The notes: a model not told the origin generated them from the letters alone. A stretch of DNA of 64,000 nucleotides from Chordicoccus furentiruminis (GCF_019355395.1 NZ_CP048829.1:2259501-2323500), one strand, 5' to 3'; shown: positions 9,994 through 19,765, counted from the first letter of the stretch. Made by a program: numbers and translations.

Positions 9994-10563
9994 ATGACGG
10001 TGATTCGGGACGCAGGACCGGAGGACGCGGAGACACTGCAGAAAATTTACGACTGGTATGTGCGGAACACGGCGGTGACCTTCGAGTACGAGACGCCGAC
10101 TGCCGCGCAGTTCCGTGAGCGGATGGAGCGGACGATAGAGCGGTATCCCTATCTGATCGCCGAAACGGATGGCAGGGCGGACGGATACTGCTACGCGGGG
10201 CCGTTTGTGGGGCGCGCGGCCTATGACTGGTCCTGCGAACTCAGCATCTATCTCCGGCCCGATGTCCGCAGGAACGGCATCGGACGGATGCTCTACGGGG
10301 AGATGGAGAGGCGGCTCCGCGCGATGGGAATCCGCAATCTGTATGCCTGCATCGGAGTGCCCCGCGGGGAGGATGCGTATCTCACGAGGGACAGCGAGCG
10401 CTTTCATAAGCGGATGGGCTTCACGACCGTTGGAACGTTTCGGGCCTGCGGCGCCAAGTTCGGCCGCTGGTATGATATGATCTGGATGGAGAAGATGATC
10501 GGATCCCACAGTCCGGAGCCGGAGCCGGTGAGATGGGCTCCGGAGATTTCAGATCAAAAATGA
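9994..10563 (+). CDS. GNAT N-acetyltransferase, phosphinothricin/methionine-sulfoximine acetyltransferase type
   Basis: The 189-residue enzyme reads IRDAGPEDAETLQKIYDWYVRNTAVTFEYETP and ELSIYLRPDVRRNGIGRMLY, followed by SERFHKRMGFTTVGTFRACGAKFGRWYDMIWMEK. These are the hallmarks of the PAT/YncA branch of GNAT enzymes, with the acetyl-CoA loop RRNGIG. Members acetylate amino acid analogues such as methionine sulfone; the physiological substrate is not certain. The start at 9994 follows AGGGAGAGACACG. It is divergent from the Lrp gene, which may regulate it. Confidence 0.85.
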   Translation: MTVIRDAGPEDAETLQKIYDWYVRNTAVTFEYETPTAAQFRERMERTIERYPYLIAETDGRADGYCYAGPFVGRAAYDWSCELSIYLRPDVRRNGIGRMLYGEMERRLRAMGIRNLYACIGVPRGEDAYLTRDSERFHKRMGFTTVGTFRACGAKFGRWYDMIWMEKMIGSHSPEPEPVRWAPEISDQK

Positions 10564-10615
10564 GTCTCCGGCGCGGAGAGACAGAACGAAAAAGACGGCG
10601 AACGGCCATAAAAAA

Positions 10616-10670
10616 GACCGTCCGGCGCGGCAGATTCCATGCAGAGGATCTGCACGCCGGACGGTTCTTG
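10616..10670. terminator. Hairpin after GNAT gene, probable terminator
   Basis: ACCGTCCGGCG (10617-10627) pairs with CGCCGGACGGT (10655-10665), and an inner GCAGAT/ATCTGC arm extends it. The run on the plus strand is only TTCTTGTT. On the minus strand six A residues at 10610-10615 would give a good U-tract, so it may act in both directions. Confidence 0.55.
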
Positions 10671-10698
10671 TTACACTTTGTCACTCATGTGGTATACT
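10671..10698 (+). promoter_or_regulatory. Extended -10 promoter for the GGDEF/EAL gene
   Basis: TTACAC (10671-10676), 16 bp, then TATACT (10693-10698), with TGG directly before it giving an extended -10. It lies 80 bases before the start of the GGDEF/EAL gene and is the only promoter-like site in the gap. Confidence 0.5.
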
Positions 10699-10777
10699 AC
10701 GGACGGTAAAGACTCGGGGAGCGGCAGCCGGTGCGGATTCGGCCGCTGCGAGACCGGAAGCGGGGGCTTTGGATAAG

Positions 10778-13700
10778 ATGGCGATGGTGAATATCAGCGC
10801 GCGGGAACGATATCATCGGTATTATGATCTTCTCGAGGGAGGCGTCTGCCTTATACTGGCGGACGGTTCCGAGCAGGTCGTGTTTGCGAGCGCCCAGACG
10901 GCCCGGCTTTACGAATGCGAGTCGGAGGAGGAGTTCCTTGATTTCTGCTCTTCTTCCTACCGGAATATGATGGAGGCGGAGGATTATGTCCCGATCGCAT
11001 CAAGTGTGAACGGGCACACAAACCACTTTCATCTGACGTTTCATTACCGTACGAAAGGCGGACACTTCCGAAAGGTGGAAGGATTCGGATGGCTGAAGGA
11101 GACATCCTTCGGGGCGGCGTACGTCGTTCAGATCTTTTCAGCGGAGCAGATCGCGGAGGATCGGAAGAGAGATGGCACGACGGATCTGCCGGGCATGCAT
11201 GATTTCTACAAAGAGGCTTTCAAACGCGTGGCGAAGCGGAAGGCCGATGGAACGCTGAGCGCGTTTTGCCCGGTGATCTTCGATATCACCCGTTTCAGGG
11301 AATACAACCGGATCCACGGCACGCACAGGGGAGATCTGTGTCTCAAGAAAGCCGCAAAAACGATCACCGACTCGTTCCCCGGATCGCTTGTCGGCCATCT
11401 GACGGCCGACCGTTTCGTCGCTCTGCTGCCCGCTGACAGCCTGGAGGCGAAGCTCGAGCAGGTATGCAATGAGATCAATCACTACATCGACGACGCCGGC
11501 ATTCAGATGAAAGCGGGCGTCTACCGCATCGAGCCGGACGCAGCGGAGGAAGAGATCAGACATTCCTTTGACTCGGCGAAAGTGGCCTGTGACAGCATCA
11601 AACAGGACGGCAACCGCGTGGTCGCTGTCTATGAGCCGTCCATGGGGGAATATCTCAACAAGAAGATGTATGTCCTCCGCCATTTCAGCGAGGCGCTGGA
11701 GAAGTGCTACATCAAGGTGTATTTTCAGCCGGTGATCCGGACGATGACGGGGCGCCTATGCGGATTCGAGGCGCTGGCCCGCTGGGAGGATCCGGAGATC
11801 GGCATGATTTCGCCGGCAATCTTTGTCCCGGTTCTCGAGGAAGCCCAGCTGATCAACCGGCTGGACCGGTTCGTTCTGGAACGGGTTCTGAAGCTTCTCA
11901 GAAACCGCATGGACAACGGACTTCCGCTGATCCCGGTTTCGATTAATCTCTCCGGCTATGATTTTGAGGTGGCGGACCCTTTTCATTCCATTCAGACAAT
12001 GGTGAGACGGTATCAGGTGCCGCGCAGTGCGCTGCGGTTCGAGATCACGGAGCGGGTTATGATACGCAACCGCCTCAGCATGGTCTCGACGATCCGCCGT
12101 TTTCAGGAGGCCGGGTATCAGGTCTGGATGGACGACTTCGGAAGCGAGTACTCCTCACTGACGTCGCTTCACTACTACCATTTTGATGAGATCAAGATCG
12201 ACATGGGTTTTTTCAGCCACTTCGATGACCGGAGCCGTCAGATCATCACTTCCGTCGTGATGATGGCAAAAAGGCTGGGCGTGCTGACGCTGGCTGAGGG
12301 AGTGGAAACGGCAGAGCAGGTTTCGTTTCTCAGAAAGATCGGCTGCGGCCGGATTCAGGGCTACTATTACGGACGGCCGATGTTTCTCGAGGACTGCCTC
12401 GATTACATGCATGAGAAGAAGATGGGGCTTGAGGATCCGGAGGAAGGCCAACTTCTGGATGCCGCGGAGAGCGTCAATGTGGTGACGGATTCACCGACCG
12501 CGCTGTTTCACTTTGACGGGAAGGACATCACGCTCCTGATCGAAAACGACGCTTACCGGCGGGAGCTGAGAAGCACCGGAACGCAGGACATGGAGGAGGC
12601 GAATCTGAATCTTCATGCCATGGACTATCCGTTCCGAGGCAAATTCACCCAGCTGCTGTCGAAGGCGCTGAAGTCGCGGACGGAGGAGACGATGGTCTAC
12701 GTGGATAACGGGCAGTTTATTCGGGTCAGCGTCCGCTGGATCGCGGGCGGAGAACGAAACTGGGTAGGAGAATCGAAAATATACAATGTCAGTTCCCAGT
12801 CCGGTATCCGTGACGCGGGAGAGATGGACGTTCTGCTCCGAAACCTCTATCAGCTCTATGATGGTCTCTATCTGATGGATCGCGGGAAGGACGAGATCCG
12901 GGTTCTTCAGTGCGATCATCCGAAGGTGCGCCCTGGGACCATTATACGCTCGATCATGCCGTCCTTTGCCTCCTATGCGGATGAGCTGGTCCATCCGGAC
13001 GACCGGGAGAGGTTTCTTGCGTTTGTCCGGCCGGAGAATATCGAAGAGAAAGGAGGCCGGGCGACAGAGCTGGTCCGCGTCCGCAGGGAGGACGGAACCT
13101 ACCGATGGACGGTATTCGACGCGATGGAGATCTTCAAGAGCCTTACGAAGAATATTCTGCTCTGCGAGCGGGAGGATATCTGGGAACGGAAACACAGCCG
13201 TGACACGCTTCTTCCCGTCTTCTGCCGCTCCTTCGGCGTCGGGACATGCGCCGCCGGCGTGCAGGCCGAGCCGGCGGAGAGCAGTCTGTTCCGCGCGCTG
13301 CGGGACCGCTCTCCTTATCCGTTCTTCTGGAAGGACCGGGACGGACGGATTCTCGGCGCCAGTCTGGCCTTTTTGAGAAAGACGGGATTCGATGATGAGG
13401 CGGCGCTCCGCGGCAGGACGGAGAAGGAACTCGGATGGCGGCTCGATTCTTCGGAGTCGGATGAGGCTGAGGAAATGGTGCTCCGCCATGGTGAGAGATT
13501 GGCGGAAACGAAGGGACAGGCGCTGGCCGGAGGCAGACTCGAGAGTGTACGCATCGCGTGGACGCCCTGGTACAGGGAGAAGGAGATGACCGGCACGCTG
13601 GCTATGATCAGCGCAGTCGGTACGTCCGGCCGGGAGGAACGGCGCCAGGGCATGTCGGATACGGAGACCGGATTCCTCAGCTATCGCGGAGCGATCGAGG

Positions 13701-15460
13701 TCGGACTCGCGTTCGCGGATCAGTACCGTCTCAAGGATGTCGATTATGTGGGGTATCTGATCGATATCGCCGCTTACGCGGAGGTGGCGAAGGAGGATGC
13801 CCGGAAAGCCGGGGCCCTGCTGAAGGAAATCACCCGGATTCTCCGGCAGGCCTTCCCTTCCGGCTGGGCGATCGCCCGGGTCGGACTTTGCTGTTTTCTG
13901 CTTTTCGGCCGGAAGGAAAACGCGTCGGATCTCGGACGGAAAGAGGAATCTTTGTCCGGCCTGATGCCGTCCCTCAGAAAACGGCTGGGACTCCGGCCGG
14001 ATCTTGTCCTGACGGACGCGGCCGCGTACGGATCGGAGGTGAAAAGTCTGGACGAGATGCTTCAGCTTCTGGTTCACCGGCTGAGCAGCTCCGAGAAACG
14101 TTTATACGGAGACAGCCTGTGCACGGGAGACAGAGTTGTCATTCGCCGGGAGGCATTTGAAGACCTGCCAGAGAGAGTGATCATCAGCGATCCGAAGAAC
14201 TGGAAGCTGATCTATCTCAATCAGTCCGCAAGGAGGGATGTGGGGATCGCGCCGGATGAGAGTCTGGCGGGAAAGCTCTGCTATGAAGCGCTGGAGGGAT
14301 GCAGCCGGCCATGCAGAGACTGTCCGAATCTGCTGCTCCGTCAGGATTATTTCTATGCCGCGTCTCACTTGTACCGCAGGACAGGCGACACCCTTCTTGT
14401 CCGCGCCTGCCTGATCCCGTGGGAAGGGCACAGCGTGCGGCTGACAATAGCCTTCAATATGGAAGAGTACGCCCGGACGATGATGAAGGATCATGAGTTG
14501 ATCTATCAGGAAATGCAGGCCAACAACGCGATTACGGTCGGGATGGCGGAGGAGGATCCGGATCTCGGAATCAATAAGACCATCGGCTGCATTTCCAACA
14601 ATCTGAAGCCGGAGAGGTTTCTGATCTTCGAGGAGCGGGACGACAACACGGTCAGCGCCGTCTACGAGTGGACGGCGCACGGTCTTCCGCCTCTCAAGGA
14701 AGAGCTTCAGAGCATCCCGAGGACAGAGCTCCGGGCGCTGTACAGGGAATTCAGCTCCCACCATGTTGTGATGGTCAGCGACATGGATGCGTTCCGGGCG
14801 AAGTATCCGGGGTTCTCTCTGCGGATCCACGGTGTCCGGCGCTTCGTATCCGGTCAGCTGATGCTGCCGGACCGGACGGTAGGATTCACGATGGTGATCA
14901 ATCCGTCGAAGGATACGTTCCGGATGACGAGTCTGCTGCTGTCCACGCTGACGGATTTCATTGCGATCATGATCCGCAACCGGAACAGCATGCGCCGTCT
15001 GGAGGAGCAGAGCATGAGGGATCAGCTGACCGGAGCCGGGAACCGGTGGGGGATGGAGAGGAGGATTCGGGCGTTTAAAGGGGAGGGCCCGCTGGGTGTG
15101 ATCTCAATCGATCTGAACGGGCTGAAGAATACCAACGACTCCGAGGGCCATCACGCGGGCGACATGCTGATCTGTGAGACGGCAAGGATTCTGCAGGAAT
15201 GTGCGGGAGCGGAATGCGTCTTTCGGACAGGCGGCGACGAGTTTGTCGTGGTGACGGAGGGGATGGAGGAAGACGATATCCGGCTTCTGATCCAGCATAT
15301 CCACGAGCGTGCGAGGGACAACGGCATCAGTATGGCGGTCGGCTATGCCGTCAGTCAGAGGATGGTGAGCGATTTTGACGCACTGCTCACGAAAGCGGAC
15401 CTCAAGATGTACGAGGACAAGGGACACAGCTACCGGAGAAGAAGTACCGACAGGGAATGA
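10778..15460 (+). CDS. Multidomain cyclic-di-GMP protein: PAS, degenerate GGDEF, EAL, PAS, degenerate GGDEF, C-terminal GGDEF
   Basis: The ~1560-residue protein has no obvious TM helices, so it is probably cytoplasmic. A PAS-like domain (~10-125) is followed by a degenerate GGDEF (~133-290, LTADRF at the motif). A full EAL phosphodiesterase follows (~300-550: FEALARW, INLSGYDF, EITERV, MDDFG, IKID, AEGVET, IQGYYYGRP). More PAS-like sensor domains and a second GGDEF-like domain without motif (~965-1110) come next. A Cys-rich sensor segment (EGCSRPCRDCPN near 1171) leads to a C-terminal diguanylate cyclase domain with intact GGDEF near 1485 and no RxxD inhibitory site. Both catalytic activities therefore appear possible. 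The start could be TTG 10769, ATG 10778 or ATG 10784, since the ribosome site is weak. Confidence 0.88.
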   Translation: MAMVNISARERYHRYYDLLEGGVCLILADGSEQVVFASAQTARLYECESEEEFLDFCSSSYRNMMEAEDYVPIASSVNGHTNHFHLTFHYRTKGGHFRKVEGFGWLKETSFGAAYVVQIFSAEQIAEDRKRDGTTDLPGMHDFYKEAFKRVAKRKADGTLSAFCPVIFDITRFREYNRIHGTHRGDLCLKKAAKTITDSFPGSLVGHLTADRFVALLPADSLEAKLEQVCNEINHYIDDAGIQMKAGVYRIEPDAAEEEIRHSFDSAKVACDSIKQDGNRVVAVYEPSMGEYLNKKMYVLRHFSEALEKCYIKVYFQPVIRTMTGRLCGFEALARWEDPEIGMISPAIFVPVLEEAQLINRLDRFVLERVLKLLRNRMDNGLPLIPVSINLSGYDFEVADPFHSIQTMVRRYQVPRSALRFEITERVMIRNRLSMVSTIRRFQEAGYQVWMDDFGSEYSSLTSLHYYHFDEIKIDMGFFSHFDDRSRQIITSVVMMAKRLGVLTLAEGVETAEQVSFLRKIGCGRIQGYYYGRPMFLEDCLDYMHEKKMGLEDPEEGQLLDAAESVNVVTDSPTALFHFDGKDITLLIENDAYRRELRSTGTQDMEEANLNLHAMDYPFRGKFTQLLSKALKSRTEETMVYVDNGQFIRVSVRWIAGGERNWVGESKIYNVSSQSGIRDAGEMDVLLRNLYQLYDGLYLMDRGKDEIRVLQCDHPKVRPGTIIRSIMPSFASYADELVHPDDRERFLAFVRPENIEEKGGRATELVRVRREDGTYRWTVFDAMEIFKSLTKNILLCEREDIWERKHSRDTLLPVFCRSFGVGTCAAGVQAEPAESSLFRALRDRSPYPFFWKDRDGRILGASLAFLRKTGFDDEAALRGRTEKELGWRLDSSESDEAEEMVLRHGERLAETKGQALAGGRLESVRIAWTPWYREKEMTGTLAMISAVGTSGREERRQGMSDTETGFLSYRGAIEVGLAFADQYRLKDVDYVGYLIDIAAYAEVAKEDARKAGALLKEITRILRQAFPSGWAIARVGLCCFLLFGRKENASDLGRKEESLSGLMPSLRKRLGLRPDLVLTDAAAYGSEVKSLDEMLQLLVHRLSSSEKRLYGDSLCTGDRVVIRREAFEDLPERVIISDPKNWKLIYLNQSARRDVGIAPDESLAGKLCYEALEGCSRPCRDCPNLLLRQDYFYAASHLYRRTGDTLLVRACLIPWEGHSVRLTIAFNMEEYARTMMKDHELIYQEMQANNAITVGMAEEDPDLGINKTIGCISNNLKPERFLIFEERDDNTVSAVYEWTAHGLPPLKEELQSIPRTELRALYREFSSHHVVMVSDMDAFRAKYPGFSLRIHGVRRFVSGQLMLPDRTVGFTMVINPSKDTFRMTSLLLSTLTDFIAIMIRNRNSMRRLEEQSMRDQLTGAGNRWGMERRIRAFKGEGPLGVISIDLNGLKNTNDSEGHHAGDMLICETARILQECAGAECVFRTGGDEFVVVTEGMEEDDIRLLIQHIHERARDNGISMAVGYAVSQRMVSDFDALLTKADLKMYEDKGHSYRRRSTDRE

Positions 15461-15478
15461 ATCAGAACGAAATGATTC

Positions 15479-15522
15479 CGGGCCGGGCATGCTGTTGCGC
15501 AGGCAACAGCGCGCCCGGCCCG
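15479..15522. other. Very stable GC-rich hairpin after the GGDEF/EAL gene
   Basis: CGGGCCGGGC (15479-15488) pairs perfectly with 15513-15522, with a second perfect 8-bp inner stem GCTGTTGC/GCAACAGC. There is no T-run, so it is not a canonical intrinsic terminator. It could be a transcript 3'-end stabiliser or part of the asr leader. Confidence 0.55.
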
Positions 15523-15614
15523 TGTCTGTTACACTGAAGGCATTGGCCGGCGGCAGTGCGGACGGTGCGGCTGCGCCGGCGGTTGGGAGCAGGCAGGCAA
15601 AAAGGAGGGTGGAC

Positions 15615-16646
15615 ATGGGATATATTCTCAGTGCGGACGGCTTCGCGGCGCTGATCGAAAAGCTTCGCGGGACGTACCGGATCTATGCGCCGGTCCGTAA
15701 GAAGGGCGCCGGGCGGTTCACTGACACCGACGTGATCCTTTATGACGAGGTGAGCGGGGCGTCGGACATCGAGCTCGGGAAAAAATCGGACTACGCGTTC
15801 AAGGAATTTCTGACGCCGCTCAGCGAGACGCTGTTTTTCTTCACGGAGAAGGAGGTGAAGGAGGCGGATCTGAATCCGAAGCCGGTGCTGATCTTTCTCC
15901 GGAGCTGCGATCTTCACGCCGTGAAGCGTCAGGACCAGATCTATCTCGCCAACGGGAAGGAAAAGGACTGGTTTTATCAGCGCCGGCGCGATCTCGTGAA
16001 GTTCGTGCTGATCGGCTGCGGGGAGAGTTTCGACAACTGCTTCTGCGCCTCGATGGGCAGCAACCGGTCCGACGACGGCTATCTCTTCTCCGTGGATGTC
16101 CGGGACGGAAAGTACTGCAGCGACGTGAAGGACGCTTCGCTTGCGCCGCTTTTCGAGGAAGCCGGAGGAGAGAAGGCGGATATCACGCCGCTTTTCGTCA
16201 CGGAGAACAAGACGAAGGTGACGATCCCGGAGAAGGTGCCGCTCAGCATCTTCAGGGATCCGCTCTGGGATGAGTACACGACGCGCTGCATCGGCTGCGG
16301 CCGCTGCAATTTCGTATGTCCGACCTGTACCTGCTATTCGATGCAGGACGTTTACTACACGGAGAACGGAAAGGTCGGCGAGCGCCGCCGCGTCGCCGCC
16401 TCCTGTATGGTGGACGGCTACACTGACGTGGCCGGCGGCGGTCAGTACCGGAAGTCTCAGGGCGACAGGATGCGCTTCAAGGTGCTTCACAAGATCTACG
16501 ATTACCGGAAGCGCTTCGGCTATGACATGTGCGTGGGCTGCGGCCGCTGCGACGACGTCTGTCCGGAGTATATCTCCTACACGAACATTATCGGGAAGGT
16601 CAGCGCCGCCTGCGCGAAGGCGGACGGAGAGGAGGCCAGATCATGA
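15615..16646 (+). CDS. asrA: Anaerobic sulfite reductase subunit A
   Basis: The 343-residue protein has two ferredoxin-type [4Fe-4S] motifs in the C-terminal third, CIGCGRCNFVCPTC near 225 and CVGCGRCDDVCPEY near 305. The N-terminal part matches hydrogenase-beta/AsrA-like proteins (FLRSCDLHAVKRQD, LIGCGESFDNCFCAS). AsrA passes electrons within the cytoplasmic AsrABC complex, which reduces sulfite to sulfide with NADH. ATG 15615 follows AAAGGAGGGTGGAC. Its stop overlaps the asrB start by 4 bases. Confidence 0.93.
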   Translation: MGYILSADGFAALIEKLRGTYRIYAPVRKKGAGRFTDTDVILYDEVSGASDIELGKKSDYAFKEFLTPLSETLFFFTEKEVKEADLNPKPVLIFLRSCDLHAVKRQDQIYLANGKEKDWFYQRRRDLVKFVLIGCGESFDNCFCASMGSNRSDDGYLFSVDVRDGKYCSDVKDASLAPLFEEAGGEKADITPLFVTENKTKVTIPEKVPLSIFRDPLWDEYTTRCIGCGRCNFVCPTCTCYSMQDVYYTENGKVGERRRVAASCMVDGYTDVAGGGQYRKSQGDRMRFKVLHKIYDYRKRFGYDMCVGCGRCDDVCPEYISYTNIIGKVSAACAKADGEEARS

Positions 16647-17434
16647 GCATGAATCCTTATCTTCCTTTTCCGTCTAGAATCCTCGACGTGATCCGTCACA
16701 CCGGAAAGGAATATACATTCCGGATGCATTTCACGGGAGACGTGAAGCCGGGCCAGTTCTTCGAGGTGTCCGTGCCGAAATTCGGCGAGGCCCCGATCTC
16801 CGTCAGCGGCATCGGACCGGACTATGTGGACCTCACGCTGCGCCGGGTCGGCCGGGTGACGAATGAGGTTTTTGAGAAATACAAGGGCGACACGATGCTC
16901 CTCAGAGGCCCCTACGGCAACGGCTTCGATCTCAGCCTTTACGAGAAGGGCGAGACTGTGGTGGTGGCCGGCGGTACCGGCGTCTCCCCGGTCCGCGGCG
17001 TGGTTTCCGCGCTCGCCGGGATGGACAACGCGAAGGACAAGTACGTCATCGTCGGCTTCCGGAGCCCGGACGACATGCTGTTCCGCGATGATTTGAAGGC
17101 GTGGGACAGCGCGCTGAATCTCACGCTGACCGTGGACGGCGCGCCGGATGGCTACACGGGCCGGATCGGTCTTGTCACGAAGTACATCGCGGATCTTCCT
17201 CTGAAGGATCCGGAAACGGCGAAGGCCGTGGTGGTCGGTCCGCCGCCGATGATGAAATTCACGATCATCGAACTGAAGAAGAAAGGCTTCCTCGACGAGA
17301 ACATCACCGTCTCCTATGAGCGGAAGATGTGCTGCGGTCTCGGTAAATGCGGTCACTGCCGCGTGAACGACCGCTATATCTGTCTGGACGGGCCGGTCTT
17401 CAACTATACCGAAGCCAGAGAAATGATGGACTAA
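16643..17434 (+). CDS. asrB: Anaerobic sulfite reductase subunit B (FAD/NAD-binding)
   Basis: The 263-residue product is a ferredoxin-NADP reductase-like flavoprotein. It has the FAD-binding GPYGNGFDL region, the pyridine-nucleotide segment VVVAGGTGVSPVRG near residue 110 and GPPPMMKF. A C-terminal cysteine cluster (CCGLGKCGHCRV, YICLDGPVF) binds a [2Fe-2S] centre in homologues. It feeds electrons from NADH to AsrA/AsrC. It overlaps asrA (ATGA); a second in-frame ATG lies 6 bases on. Confidence 0.93.
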   Translation: MSMNPYLPFPSRILDVIRHTGKEYTFRMHFTGDVKPGQFFEVSVPKFGEAPISVSGIGPDYVDLTLRRVGRVTNEVFEKYKGDTMLLRGPYGNGFDLSLYEKGETVVVAGGTGVSPVRGVVSALAGMDNAKDKYVIVGFRSPDDMLFRDDLKAWDSALNLTLTVDGAPDGYTGRIGLVTKYIADLPLKDPETAKAVVVGPPPMMKFTIIELKKKGFLDENITVSYERKMCCGLGKCGHCRVNDRYICLDGPVFNYTEAREMMD

Positions 17435-17444
17435 GGAGGACGCG

Positions 17445-18425
17445 ATGGGCGAACTGGATATCAACGTCGGCAAACTGAAGAAAAATGCATTCCGCTACTC
17501 CAAGGTCCGCGGCGAGACCGCCTCGCGTATCCGGATCCCCGGCGGCGTGATCGACGCGAAGGCGATGCAGCGGATCGTCGAGATCGCTGAAAAGTACGGA
17601 AACGGCGTCATCGACATCACGAACCGTCAGGGCATCGAGATCCCCGGCATCGCGCTTGAGGATATGGAGAAGGTGAACGCCGAGGTGCAGGCCGTCATCG
17701 ACTCGGTCGGAACGAACCAGGCGAAGCGGGACGCGGGCTATCCCTCGTCCGGCACACGGAATGTCGTCGCCTGTCCGGGCGAGCGTCTCTGCCCCTTCGG
17801 CTGCTACGACACGACGGAGCTGGCGCGGAAGATGGAGGCGCAGATTTTCCCCAATGACCGCCATGTGAAAATCGACTTCACGGGCTGCTCCAACGACTGC
17901 GCGAAGGTGCGGATGTCCGATGTGGGCGTCATCGGCATGACGGAGCCCCAGTATGATCCGGACCGCTGCGTCGCCTGCGGCCAGTGCGTGAATTTCTGCC
18001 GCCGCCGCTCTGTGGGCGCGCTTTCGCTGGTCAACGGCAAGGTCGTCCGGGACACGAAGAAATGCATCGGATGCGGCGTCTGCGTCGTCTACTGCCCGAC
18101 CCGTGCCTGGACGCGCAGCAAAGAGCACTATTTCCGGATTGTCCTTCTCGGGCGCACGGGCAAGAAGAACCCGCGGATGGCGGAGGACTTCATCAAGTGG
18201 GCGGACGAGGACACGGTGCTGAAGATCGGGAAGAACGTTTACGCCTACATCGAGGAGTACATCGACCCGAACGCGGTGGAGCACAAGGAGCATATCGGCT
18301 ACATCGTCGACCGGACCGGCTTCGATGAATTCAAGAAGTGGATTCTGAAGGACGTGGAGCTGGGACCGAAGGCGGAGGTGACAGAACGTCTCTACTGGGG
18401 CGGGAAGCACTACGACGAGAAATAA
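17445..18425 (+). CDS. asrC: Anaerobic sulfite reductase subunit C (siroheme catalytic subunit)
   Basis: The 326-residue catalytic subunit carries the coupled siroheme-[4Fe-4S] cysteines in CPGERLCPFGC near 107 and TGCSNDC near 147. Two ferredoxin motifs follow (CVACGQCVNFCRRR near 175, CIGCGVCVVYCPTRA near 206). The first deviates in that the usual CP is CR. A ribosome site AAGGAGG lies 7 bases before ATG 17445, 10 bases after asrB. With asrAB it makes a complete operon for sulfite reduction. Confidence 0.93.
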   Translation: MGELDINVGKLKKNAFRYSKVRGETASRIRIPGGVIDAKAMQRIVEIAEKYGNGVIDITNRQGIEIPGIALEDMEKVNAEVQAVIDSVGTNQAKRDAGYPSSGTRNVVACPGERLCPFGCYDTTELARKMEAQIFPNDRHVKIDFTGCSNDCAKVRMSDVGVIGMTEPQYDPDRCVACGQCVNFCRRRSVGALSLVNGKVVRDTKKCIGCGVCVVYCPTRAWTRSKEHYFRIVLLGRTGKKNPRMAEDFIKWADEDTVLKIGKNVYAYIEEYIDPNAVEHKEHIGYIVDRTGFDEFKKWILKDVELGPKAEVTERLYWGGKHYDEK

Positions 18426-18483
18426 GAGAACACAGAAAAGAGATGAAAAGGGGCTGCCTGCGGGCAGCCTGCCGGAATGACGA

Positions 18484-18516
18484 GCGGAATCCATTGATGG
18501 ATTCCGCTTCTTCTCT
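18484..18516 (+). terminator. Terminator of the asr operon
   Basis: GCGGAATCCAT (18484-18494) and ATGGATTCCGC (18497-18507) form a perfect 11-bp stem followed by TTCTTCTCT. A second hairpin GGCTGCC/GGGCAGCC lies just before it at 18455-18472. The rest of the gene-free stretch 18426-18759 is AT-rich with a TATAAT at 18716-18721, probably the -10 of the wecB operon; no matching -35 is clear. Confidence 0.75.
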
Positions 18517-18759
18517 GTGAAAACGGCTCAGTGCGCAGGGGCTGAAGGAAGAGCGGCGGGAGATGGCAAGAAAAGACAGGACTTTGAAATCGGACAATCC
18601 GGAATGATTTCGGAAAACAGGAAGCAAAATTATAAAATAACCGCACAATAAAAGCGAAAAACAGCAGAACAGTGGTTCTATTTGCATGCATGGCCCACTT
18701 TTTCGGGACATATTATATAATTGTCTGAGTTGACCTGGTGACAAGCAGGCGGGGGATAG

Positions 18760-18909
18760 ATGAAGAAGATCATGCTTGTTTTCGGCACGCGGCCGGAAGC
18801 GATCAAGATGTGTCCTGTTGTGAAGGAATTGCAGTCGAGAAAGGGGCTGAGCGTCACGGTATGCGTGACGGGCCAGCACAGGGAGATGCTGCAGCAGGTT
18901 CTGGACGTT
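18760..18909 (+). pseudogene. wecB: UDP-N-acetylglucosamine 2-epimerase, 5' fragment (interrupted by IS21)
   Basis: The first 50 codons read [20 protein letters not shown] and [16 protein letters not shown], the conserved N-terminus of WecB/MnaA-type epimerases including the FGTRPEAIK nucleotide loop. The frame then runs into the IS21 end at 18910. Removing the IS and one copy of GACGTT joins codon 50 to the 3' part at 21401 in frame, giving a normal 374-residue enzyme. The enzyme makes UDP-ManNAc from UDP-GlcNAc. As it stands the gene is broken. Confidence 0.93.
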
Positions 18910-18985
18910 TGTATATTGTCAATAGGTAATCCTCAAAATTGTCATCAAAATTCCCTGTTTTTGGAAAGGGAATTCCTTGTTGTTG

Positions 18986-19765
18986 TCAGGACACGATTTC
19001 TTCATTCCGGGGTACTGTCTGGCGCATCAATGCATGCTGCATCCGATAACTTTTCCCGTCGAACATGATTAAGTGTCCATGATGGACGAGACGGTCAATC
19101 ATCGCGGCAGCCATCTGTTCATCCGTAAAGATGCCTCCCCATTTTGAAAATTCGATATTTGTGGTCAGAATCAGACTCCTGCTTTCGTAGCTGTCCGATA
19201 TCACCTGAAAAAGCAGCTCGGATCCATCCCGATCTACCGGCACATACCCCCACTCATCGAGGATCAGCAGGTCCTGTTGGTTAAGAGTTGTTCTCAGGCG
19301 CTCCAGCGTACCGTTTTTTCGCGCCTCGGCGAGTTTCAGAACCAATTCAGTCACCGTATAGAAACGCACCTTATAGCCTTTTTTGCAGGCCAGTACGCCT
19401 GCGGCGATTGCCATGTGTGTCTTCCCAAGCCCCACTGGTCCATAGAGAACCAGGTTCTGCTTCTTTTCGATGAAAGAGACATTTAACAGATCCTCTTTTG
19501 CCAGAGCTGGAGGCAGTTTGGTTTGGCAAAAGTCATAGCCATCAAAGGTTTTATAAACGGGGAAGCAGGCTCGTTTGATCAGCCGGTGGATGTGATTGAT
19601 CTCCCGATTTTCGATTTCCTTTTTGAGGGCATCGCGCAGATACTCGATCTGCTTAGGGGTACCATCCGTCTGGCACATTTCTGGGATTGCTGCCGTGAAA
19701 AACAGTTTTTTGCAGTAACCGTTGATGTCGTCGAGTATCCCGGTCTGTTCCTTTGCTGTCATCAT
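18986..19765 (-). CDS. istB: IS21 family helper ATPase IstB
   Basis: The 259-residue AAA+ ATPase has Walker [10 protein letters not shown] near residue 111 and Walker B LLILDEWG near 172. IstB regulates target choice and stimulates IstA. The ATG overlaps the istA stop codon (ATGA), showing coupled translation. Confidence 0.93.
   Translation of the reverse strand: MMTAKEQTGILDDINGYCKKLFFTAAIPEMCQTDGTPKQIEYLRDALKKEIENREINHIHRLIKRACFPVYKTFDGYDFCQTKLPPALAKEDLLNVSFIEKKQNLVLYGPVGLGKTHMAIAAGVLACKKGYKVRFYTVTELVLKLAEARKNGTLERLRTTLNQQDLLILDEWGYVPVDRDGSELLFQVISDSYESRSLILTTNIEFSKWGGIFTDEQMAAAMIDRLVHHGHLIMFDGKSYRMQHALMRQTVPRNEEIVS

Noticed and set aside
12491-14077. 528-residue minus-strand frame opposite the GGDEF/EAL gene
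   Set aside because: Arg/His/Pro-rich composition typical of antisense frames in GC-rich DNA; the plus strand has clear conserved domains.
15479-15522. Intrinsic terminator after the GGDEF/EAL gene
   Set aside because: The hairpin is very strong, but no U-tract follows on either strand; kept as a hairpin only.
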